Source: Micavibrio sp. UBA1672 | GTDB lineage: Bacteria; Pseudomonadota; Alphaproteobacteria; Micavibrionales; Micavibrionaceae | DNA length: 27,933 nt | Assembly (NCBI GenBank): GCA_002320665.1 | Contig: DCKO01000043.1 | Coordinates: forward strand, 1-27,933 | Reading direction: 5' to 3' | In this document: positions 22,994 to 27,933 of the stretch, piece by piece | Layout: the number at the start of each line of letters is the position of its first letter | Numbering within the stretch: position 1 is the stretch's first letter | Notes under the pieces: generated by a model | What the model was told of the DNA's origin: nothing | Databases searched by the model: none | What the model saw: the letters and a program-made list of their open reading frames with translations, nothing else | Translations under genes and position numbers: made by a program

Positions 22994-23992
22994 ATGAAAT
23001 CACCAGTTCGCATCGCAGTTACAGGCGCAGCAGGTCAAATTGGATATGCTTTACTCTTCCGCATCGCATCGGGATCGATGCTCGGAGAAGATCAGCCCGT
23101 AATTCTGCATTTGCTGGAGATAACGCCTGCTCTTGGCGCGCTTGAAGGCGTAGTGATGGAACTTAAAGACTGTGCTTTCCCGATGCTTAAGGATGTCGTG
23201 ACAACAGATGATGCAAATGTTGCGTTTAAGGATGTAGATTTTGCCTTTCTTGTCGGGGCTCGCCCACGTGGGCCGGGCATGGAGCGCAAAGACTTGCTCG
23301 AGGCCAATGGCTCAATCTTCGGCCCTCAAGGCAAGGCACTCAATGATCACGCCAGCCGCGATGTAAAAGTTTTGGTCGTAGGTAACCCTGCGAATACAAA
23401 TGCACTCATTGCACAGGCCAACGCCCCTGACCTTGATCCAAAATGCTTTACCGCGATGGTGCGCCTAGACCATAACCGCGCAATCTCGCAACTGGCTGAA
23501 AAAACGGGCACAGATTCGACCGATATTACCCATATGACAATCTGGGGCAACCACAGCTCCACACAATATCCAGACCTCCACCAAACCAAGATTGCAGGCG
23601 CGGACGCCTTATCCAAAGTAGACCAAGGCTGGTATGAGGGCACATTCATCCCCGAAGTTCAGCAACGCGGCGCCGCCATCATCAAAGCCCGTGGAGCCTC
23701 TTCCGCCGCCAGCGCCGCCAGCGCCGCCATCGACCACATGCGCGATTGGGCACTCGGCACCCCCGATGGTGACTGGGTTTCTATGGCAATTCCCTCTGAT
23801 GGGTCATACGGCATCGAAGAGGGCGTGATTTATGGCTATCCCGTAACCTGTAAGGGCGGCAAATACGAAATCGTACAAGGGTTAGAAATTAACGATTTCT
23901 CCCGCGAACGCATGGACGCCACAGATAAGGAACTCCGCGAAGAACGCGAAGCTGTTGAGCACCTCCTTGGTGACAAGGCTGCAGCAGCTTAG
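22994..23992 (+). CDS. mdh: Malate dehydrogenase, type 2
   Basis: 332 residues. It is an NAD-dependent malate/oxaloacetate enzyme of the TCA cycle. The Rossmann loop is VTGAAGQIGYALLFRIASG. Then come LLEITPALGALEGVVMELKDCAFP (NAD-side Glu), VGARPRGPGMERKDLL (mobile loop with substrate arginines), VVGNPANTNALI, MVRLDHNRA and TIWGNHSSTQYPD (catalytic His). This is the type-2 MDH (Thermus/beta-proteobacterial/eukaryotic cytosolic), not the LDH-like type 3 usual in Alphaproteobacteria. The 3' half is markedly richer in GCC/CGC codons than the neighbours, with a small GCCGCCAGC repeat encoding SAASAASAA. A modest AAGG precedes the ATG. There are no suc genes next to it. Confidence 0.96.
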   Translation: MKSPVRIAVTGAAGQIGYALLFRIASGSMLGEDQPVILHLLEITPALGALEGVVMELKDCAFPMLKDVVTTDDANVAFKDVDFAFLVGARPRGPGMERKDLLEANGSIFGPQGKALNDHASRDVKVLVVGNPANTNALIAQANAPDLDPKCFTAMVRLDHNRAISQLAEKTGTDSTDITHMTIWGNHSSTQYPDLHQTKIAGADALSKVDQGWYEGTFIPEVQQRGAAIIKARGASSAASAASAAIDHMRDWALGTPDGDWVSMAIPSDGSYGIEEGVIYGYPVTCKGGKYEIVQGLEINDFSRERMDATDKELREEREAVEHLLGDKAAAA

Positions 23993-24005
23993 AAAATCTA
24001 GAATT

Positions 24006-26117
24006 TTATAACGGAATTGCCTGTGTGGGTTCAGGGGGGATCTCCTGATCAAATGATGGTGTTGCGTCAACAAGCTTAACAATACCTTCTAGCGGGCTGA
24101 CAGCGTGTTTTAATGCCGGATATGTCTCGAGATGATGCCCAATATTACCATAGTTTTCCCAGCCAAAGCCTTCCGGACTATATTTGCTTAATATTCTATT
24201 GGATATTGTATCAATGGTATTATCTATAACATATTCACTGACGCCCGCATCTTTTAGGTCATCAATATTTTGAACAGTTTGTACAAATGCGGCAAGTTCT
24301 TCTGGTGTCCCGTGCGAAGCTATCGCTTTATAGGATCTGGATAAAAGCGGGTTATCAAATTCCGCTATAGTGCTACTAATATGATCAGGGATTGCGGCAT
24401 CCTGATTAAAAATACCGTAATGTATAAGATGCGCATCAAACAAATTATTAAGTGCCTCTTGTATGTCAGGACTGTAGCGGTCAATGTCATAAACAAGATC
24501 ATACATCAGAGTAGATCCAGTGTTAAAATCACCTATGTTGGCACTTTGTAAATTAGTAATAAGACTGCCCGTAGGATCATCTGGTTCAAAATGCTCGGAT
24601 ATTGCCCTGAAAACAGCTTCCGTTGCTCTAACCAAATTATGATCACCGCTATTAACTGCCCCCGAATAAGCCAGCTTAATATTAATATCACGAATGCCTT
24701 GACCATATTCACGTGCAAAATCTTCAACATCCTCAGGCATATCGGGAAGAGGTAAAACCCCTCTTTTTGTTAATTCAACATATCGATCAAAAAAGATATT
24801 CTCCGAAGTGCTTGGCTCATTAATCCGGAAATCTACATAACCACTGATGTAATCCAGTTTTCCATTTTCTTTAGCATCAACATATTCAAAAAATTCAACC
24901 TGATCCTTAAAGTCTGAATTATGATACTCTGTTAAATCTTCAAGCCTGTATGCATTACGACCACTTGGTGGTGCACCCGTTTCATTATAGGTTTCAATAT
25001 TCGCAGTCATTTTTCTGAATTTGCCTGCATGATAACTGCTTACAGCTTCAATTCGTTCCAATATTTGATCGTCATTATTAGGATTAATCGTAACATGCTG
25101 TGAAATATCATAAGAGCCTATCGTCATAATCGTGGAAAGTTCTTCTGCTGACAGTGTGCGCACACCGACATCATCCGAAGGGTGGTCCGACATCACATAA
25201 GTTTGAAATTCTTTATGATAGCCAACGTGATCAATCGACTTGCTGTAGATAGAGTTAGCTTGGGTAATATACGAACCGATTCCTGAAGGGTGCGTAAGCC
25301 AAGTATCAAAAGCACTTGCCAAAGCCTTATCTAAACCTTGATCTATATTCTGATCAAAAGCTTTGGCCATAGCTTCGTCTCTTGTATCTTGCGGCTTATC
25401 AAAATCTATAAGATGTATACCGATTTCTTCTTGAAGATACTCTAGTCCCCAAAAGCCAGTCGTCAAACCCATAATATTTTCCAGATGCTCATTGTAATTC
25501 AAGGCAACATCATAGGGTTTTTCATCTCCTGCCTGCTTCATTTCATAAGCGATTAGGATAGATGTTGTTTCTGCTGCGGCTTCTGCTCCAAATAACCAGC
25601 CTGCCGCAGCCGCGGGTGTGAAATCATTCATCTCTTCAACATTACGATTAAGATAACTACTATCCGCTGATTGTGGAACTGCATGCGTTAATTCGTGAGC
25701 GGCGGTTAAAATCATCATATCTTCCGATAAATGACTATTGATTCTTAAAACGCCTGTTTCCGGATTAAAAGCGCCAAATAATGTGCTTTCTGCGGAAGGT
25801 TTGCCTAAATCGGCAATAACAATGCGCCCGCCATGACTATCCAATTTTTCCAAAAATGATTTGGCTGTAGGGCTTTTTTCCAGTCGTTCGCGAATTCTGG
25901 CAACGATTTCGTCAGAATTTTCGACAATTTTAACTGTACCAAGATCATGTTGCGCATTCCAAGCCTTACCTTCTACAGGGGCTGGTGGTGGTTCGGGTGG
26001 CGGGGTATCACTAAGGCGGATTTTGCCATCAGGTTTTACTGACGAAACAGAAGGCTCCGTTGGAATAGACGGAGTCAAAGGCAAAACTTCTTCATGTTCT
26101 TCAATACTTTGTGACAT
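24006..26117 (-). CDS. Large hypothetical protein with HExxH metallopeptidase motif
   Basis: 703 residues. There is no signal peptide. The N-terminus is polar and then Pro-rich (PPPEPPPAPVEG, ~39-50). Residues ~60-200 hold a likely zinc-peptidase domain: IVIADLGKPSAESTLFGAF, then AAHELTHAVPQS with HExxH at 141-145 and a downstream Glu cluster (GAEAAAET, E179/E183) that could be the third metal ligand. It may correspond to the uncharacterised alphaproteobacterial family DUF6782; this is from memory and unchecked. Residues ~200-700 are long, mostly helical and unfamiliar. CGGGA stands seven bases before the ATG. The gene is isolated, convergent with mdh. It could be an effector-like or housekeeping protease; the sequence does not decide. 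Confidence 0.7.
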   Translation of the reverse strand: MSQSIEEHEEVLPLTPSIPTEPSVSSVKPDGKIRLSDTPPPEPPPAPVEGKAWNAQHDLGTVKIVENSDEIVARIRERLEKSPTAKSFLEKLDSHGGRIVIADLGKPSAESTLFGAFNPETGVLRINSHLSEDMMILTAAHELTHAVPQSADSSYLNRNVEEMNDFTPAAAAGWLFGAEAAAETTSILIAYEMKQAGDEKPYDVALNYNEHLENIMGLTTGFWGLEYLQEEIGIHLIDFDKPQDTRDEAMAKAFDQNIDQGLDKALASAFDTWLTHPSGIGSYITQANSIYSKSIDHVGYHKEFQTYVMSDHPSDDVGVRTLSAEELSTIMTIGSYDISQHVTINPNNDDQILERIEAVSSYHAGKFRKMTANIETYNETGAPPSGRNAYRLEDLTEYHNSDFKDQVEFFEYVDAKENGKLDYISGYVDFRINEPSTSENIFFDRYVELTKRGVLPLPDMPEDVEDFAREYGQGIRDINIKLAYSGAVNSGDHNLVRATEAVFRAISEHFEPDDPTGSLITNLQSANIGDFNTGSTLMYDLVYDIDRYSPDIQEALNNLFDAHLIHYGIFNQDAAIPDHISSTIAEFDNPLLSRSYKAIASHGTPEELAAFVQTVQNIDDLKDAGVSEYVIDNTIDTISNRILSKYSPEGFGWENYGNIGHHLETYPALKHAVSPLEGIVKLVDATPSFDQEIPPEPTQAIPL

Positions 26118-26143
26118 TTATTATCCCGCTTTTTGAAAGCATT

Positions 26144-26163
26144 ATAAGGCATTTGCGCCTTAT
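26144..26163. repeat. 7-bp inverted repeat upstream of the metallopeptidase gene
   Basis: ATAAGGC and GCCTTAT are perfect complements around a six-base loop. They lie 27 bases upstream of the minus-strand ATG at 26117, where an operator or a 5'-UTR hairpin would act. Neither strand shows a terminator U-tract after it. Confidence 0.35.
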
Positions 26164-26210
26164 TTGTCCAGAATTTCACTATATGGAAAAATGGTAAATA
26201 TATTTAGAAC

Positions 26211-26239
26211 TTGACAGCGTAAGCGAATACAAACATACT
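26211..26239 (+). promoter_or_regulatory. Candidate sigma70 promoter for the rtcB leader transcript
   Basis: A perfect TTGACA (26211-26216), a 17-base spacer and CATACT (26234-26239, four of six). The expected start is about 26246, giving a leader of roughly 258 bases before rtcB. I see no sigma54 (RtcR-type) element in the same gap. Confidence 0.45.
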
Positions 26240-26246
26240 CCCGCCA

Positions 26247-26276
26247 CTTGCCGGAAATGATTCGGGCAAGGTTTTT
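26247..26276 (+). terminator. Terminator-like hairpin at the start of the rtcB leader
   Basis: CTTGCC (26247-26252) pairs with GGCAAG (26265-26270). One G-G mismatch follows, then GAA/TTC around an ATGA loop. GTTTTTGG follows. It could act as a weak intrinsic terminator or as a 5' stabilising stem-loop of the transcript. Confidence 0.4.
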
Positions 26277-26289
26277 GGATTTTAAAGCA

Positions 26290-26400
26290 ATGAAAACGCT
26301 ATTTTTAACATTTGATGCAAACGAACGGGCACAGCACATATCACCGCTGGGTAATGATCGTGCGCGCATCTGGTCAAGGGAGGGTTTCTCAGGAGTTTAA
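26290..26400 (+). CDS. Possible 36-residue leader peptide
   Basis: ATG to TAA, encoding MKTLFLTFDA... ending EGFSGV. There is no Shine-Dalgarno sequence in front and no known family. Its last codons include the GGAGGG arm that could compete with the terminator, the place where ribosome position would matter in attenuation. It may be a chance frame. Confidence 0.2.
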   Translation: MKTLFLTFDANERAQHISPLGNDRARIWSREGFSGV

Positions 26401-26438
26401 CAAGCTTTTAGCTTAAAAATCTGAAAAACATTTGTCAG

Positions 26439-26472
26439 CTCTCCAAGGCCATAGTCTTAGGAGGGTTTTTTT
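26439..26472 (+). terminator. Intrinsic terminator inside the rtcB leader
   Basis: CTCTCC + AAG (26439-26447) pairs with CTT (26456-26458), a one-base bulge and GGAGGG (26460-26465, one G-U pair), with an eight-base loop, followed directly by seven T (26466-26472). This is a textbook hairpin and U-tract. It ends only 31 bases before the rtcB ATG, leaving no room for an ordinary promoter after it. Confidence 0.7.
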
Positions 26473-26503
26473 ATGTTTAACGCCAAAGAAACAGGAGTTT
26501 AAA

Positions 26504-27712
26504 ATGGCACAATATGAAACTATGGAAGCAGGAGGTGTTCCTGTCAAAGCGTGGATTAAGGGCGTTCCGTTCGAACCGGAAGCCCAAATGCAGCTTGGCA
26601 ATATCTCTCGCCTGCCCATTGTCCATTCGCATATCGCGGCGATGCCTGATGTGCATATGGGTAAGGGGGCAACGGTCGGCTCGGTGATCGCAACGAAAGG
26701 CGCGATTATTCCTGCGGCGGTCGGCGTGGATATTGGTTGCGGTATGATGGCGATGCGCACAAGCCTAACGGCAGATGATCTGCCCGAAAGCTTGGCTGGG
26801 CTTCGCTCTGATATCGAAGCGGCTGTGCCGCATGGCGGTGTCGGGATCAAAGGCGGATGGAAAGACGGAATCCCTAATTCCGTATCCAATCGTTTTAGAT
26901 CAACCGGTCTGGATGTAGCCCTTGAGAAAATCGAGGAAAAGCACCCGGCTATTAGCGGCGCAAACCATGTCGTGCATCTTGGCTCACTCGGTAGTGGTAA
27001 CCACTTTATCGAAGTGTGCCTTGATGAAGACAACCGCGTTTGGGTAATGCTCCACTCGGGAAGCCGCGGAATCGGCAACCGTATCGGGACTTACTTTATC
27101 TCGGAAGCCAAAGAATCCCTCATTAAAAAAGGGATCGGCCTGCCGGATAAAGACTTGTCTTGGTTCGAGGAAAGCGATCCGCTCTTCGATGATTATATCG
27201 AGGCTTTGCTCTGGGCGCAGGACTTCGCCCGTCATAACCGTGAGGTGATGATGGATCGTGTCCTGAATGTGATGCGTAATTCTCTGCCGACTTTCAAAAT
27301 AGAGAAAGCGGCGGTGAACTGTCACCATAACTATGTGGCAAAAGAGCATCACTACGGCGCGGATGTTTGGCTGACCCGTAAAGGGGCAGTGAGCGCCCGC
27401 GAAGGCGAGCTTGGTATCATTCCGGGTAGCATGGGAGCACGCTCCTATATTGTCCGCGGTAAAGGCAATGAGGAATCTTTTTGTTCCTGTTCACACGGGG
27501 CGGGAAGAGCGCTCAGCCGTACCAAGGCCAAGAAGAAATTCTCGCTGGAGGATCACCGCAAAGCCACCGAAGGTGTTGAATGCCGTAAGGACTCAGGTGT
27601 TATCGATGAAACGCCTGCGGCCTATAAGGATATTGACGCCGTCATGGCCGCGCAAACTGATCTGGTGGAGATCGTGCATACACTCAAGCAGATCGTCTGC
27701 GTGAAAGGCTAG
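26504..27712 (+). CDS. rtcB: RNA-splicing ligase RtcB
   Basis: 402 residues from the ATG at 26504, six bases after AGGAG; the longer frame from 26432 lies across the terminator. RtcB joins 2',3'-cyclic phosphate or 3'-phosphate ends to 5'-OH ends using GTP and Mn, through a guanylated histidine. Ligands and signatures are intact: MPDVHMGKGATVGSV, VGVDIGCGMMAMRT (metal Asp76 and Cys79), LGSGNHFIEVCLDE, LHSGSRGIGN, NCHHNYVAKEHHYG, and ESFCSCSHGAGRALSRTKAKK near the C-terminus. It ends VCVKG like E. coli RtcB, which it resembles strongly. No rtcA, rtcR or archease gene is nearby. Codons look more GC-rich than in the upstream gene. A tRNA gene follows 71 bases later. Confidence 0.95.
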   Translation: MAQYETMEAGGVPVKAWIKGVPFEPEAQMQLGNISRLPIVHSHIAAMPDVHMGKGATVGSVIATKGAIIPAAVGVDIGCGMMAMRTSLTADDLPESLAGLRSDIEAAVPHGGVGIKGGWKDGIPNSVSNRFRSTGLDVALEKIEEKHPAISGANHVVHLGSLGSGNHFIEVCLDEDNRVWVMLHSGSRGIGNRIGTYFISEAKESLIKKGIGLPDKDLSWFEESDPLFDDYIEALLWAQDFARHNREVMMDRVLNVMRNSLPTFKIEKAAVNCHHNYVAKEHHYGADVWLTRKGAVSAREGELGIIPGSMGARSYIVRGKGNEESFCSCSHGAGRALSRTKAKKKFSLEDHRKATEGVECRKDSGVIDETPAAYKDIDAVMAAQTDLVEIVHTLKQIVCVKG

Positions 27713-27756
27713 GCGTATGACAAGCAAACGCAATAGCCGAACTTACTTTCGAATAC

Positions 27757-27789
27757 ATCCCCGAAGAATTTACCCATTCTTTCGGGGGT
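27757..27789 (+). promoter_or_regulatory. Leader hairpin overlapping the tRNA 5' end
   Basis: CCCCGAAGAAT (27759-27769) pairs with ATTCTTTCGGGG (27776-27787) apart from one bulged T. The loop is TTACCC, and AT/GT extends the base of the stem. The 3' arm includes tRNA acceptor bases 27784-27789, so this hairpin and the cloverleaf cannot form together. There is no U-tract after it, so it is not an intrinsic rtcB terminator. Confidence 0.55.
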
Positions 27790-27876
27790 GTAGCTCAGTG
27801 GTAGAGCAGCGGGTTTATACCCCGTAAGCGCCAGATAAGCGGCAGGTCGCGGGTTCGAATCCCGCCACCCCTACCA
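27784..27876 (+). tRNA. tRNA with anticodon UAU (Ile, AUA codon) and a 23-nt variable region
   Basis: The cloverleaf is readable. The acceptor GGGGGTG / CACCCCT has one G-U end pair. The D-arm is GCTC-AGTGGTA-GAGC. The anticodon stem GCGGG / CCCGT holds loop TTTATAC (27814-27820), so the anticodon is TAT at 27816-27818, with T33 and A37. The T-arm GCGGG-TTCGAAT-CCCGC, discriminator A73 and encoded CCA (27874-27876) complete it. The body is class I in type, but the variable region is 23 bases (27826-27848) instead of 4-5, and it holds an imperfect 11-nt tandem repeat. Bacteria normally read AUA with lysidine-modified tRNA-Ile(CAU), so UAU is uncommon. It could be a functional extra isoacceptor, a degenerate gene or a tRNA-like RNA. 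Confidence 0.75.
27826..27847 (+). repeat. Imperfect 11-nt tandem repeat in the tRNA variable region
   Basis: AAGCGCCAGAT (27826-27836) is followed directly by AAGCGGCAGGT (27837-27847), identical at nine of eleven positions. A GCC/GGC stem with an eight-base loop can form between the copies, giving a short variable arm. Confidence 0.6.
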
Positions 27877-27903
27877 AGAAAGACAAATGAAAAGGATAAA
27901 AAA

Positions 27904-27933
27904 ATGCTTATCAAAGAATTAAAGAAGCTAAAA
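27904..27933 (+). CDS. Start of a further gene, cut by the window edge
   Basis: An ATG stands seven bases after AAGGA and opens ten Lys/Leu-rich codons (MLIKELKKLK) to the end of the window, 27 bases after the tRNA. Too little is visible to name it. Confidence 0.4.
   Translation, partial: MLIKELKKLK

Larger units (their letters stand above)
26246..26503 (+). promoter_or_regulatory. Long structured leader upstream of rtcB
   Basis: The 386-base gap 26118-26503 has no conventional gene. From the predicted start the leader holds, in order: a hairpin at its very 5' end (26247-26270), a 36-codon frame (26290-26400), a GGAGGG segment (26379-26384), a small AAGCT/AGCTT hairpin (26402-26414), a terminator (26439-26472) and the rtcB ribosome-binding site (AGGAG, 26493-26497). 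The 11-mer CAGGAGTTTAA occurs twice (26390-26400 and 26492-26502). The order suggests transcription attenuation of rtcB, or a small RNA ending at the terminator; both are inference. Confidence 0.4.

Noticed and set aside
26160..26369. 69-residue minus-strand frame upstream of rtcB
   Set aside because: It crosses the candidate promoter and hairpin, lacks a ribosome-binding site and resembles no family.
26118..26503. Sigma54/RtcR-type promoter for rtcB, and known structured RNAs (4.5S, RNase P, tmRNA)
   Set aside because: No GG-N10-GC element of proper form is present, and none of the hallmark sequences of those RNAs is visible.
27784..27876. Allo-tRNA, tRNA-Sec or tRNA-Pyl
   Set aside because: The acceptor/T-arm is the ordinary 7+5 and the D-arm is canonical class I; the anticodon is not UCA or CUA.
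27784..27876. Integration site of a mobile element at the tRNA 3' end
   Set aside because: No integrase and no second copy of the tRNA 3' end is visible in the window; the flank downstream ends after 57 bases.

Overview
The window looks like chromosomal DNA from an AT-leaning alphaproteobacterium. The best evidence is gene order. An erpA/dgt divergent pair is followed by SPOR-protein, nagZ, scpA, scpB, tatA, tatB, tatC, then zapE and mdh, which is an arrangement typical of Alphaproteobacteria. The argS gene that often follows dgt is absent. I see no prophage, insertion sequence, CRISPR array or plasmid functions, and I cannot name a genus.

Layout. 1-1361 is the 3' part of glycerol kinase. 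1399-3996 (-) encodes a large FecR/RTX-type surface or secreted protein. 4222-5130 (-) is a ZnT9-like cation diffusion facilitator, divergent from an endonuclease/exonuclease/phosphatase-family protein (5279-6253). 6263-7357 (-) is a patatin-like phospholipase. 7523-9790 is a carboxyltransferase-like protein with no biotin domain. 12210 down to 9800 (-) is a small cluster: exodeoxyribonuclease III, a lipoprotein with a possible Cys-His-Asp triad, and an alpha/beta-hydrolase lipoprotein. 12322-13956 holds two reading frames separated only by one in-frame TGA, probably one broken or read-through gene. 13958-14281 (-) is erpA/iscA. 14324-22432 is a tightly packed plus-strand block from dgt to zapE, with overlapping starts and stops and two unrecognised small membrane-protein genes, one between scpA and scpB and one between tatA and tatB. 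22484-22906 is a small exported Cys protein, 22994-23992 a type-2 malate dehydrogenase, and 24006-26117 (-) a large protein with an HExxH metallopeptidase motif. The window ends with rtcB, an odd tRNA gene and the first ten codons of another gene.

The tat block supplies twin-arginine export. ScpA and ScpB load with SMC for chromosome organisation. NagZ, the SPOR protein and ZapE belong to cell-wall turnover and division, so the block is a cell-cycle and envelope housekeeping cluster.

The most unusual part is the 3' end. RtcB (RNA ligase) appears to have a long structured leader with a terminator and a competing arm. About 70 bases downstream of rtcB lies a tRNA with anticodon UAU, a 23-nt variable region built from an imperfect 11-nt tandem repeat, and a 5' leader hairpin that would capture the tRNA's own acceptor strand. 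Whether these form one RNA-repair/tRNA system is inference, but it is the best candidate here for something undescribed.
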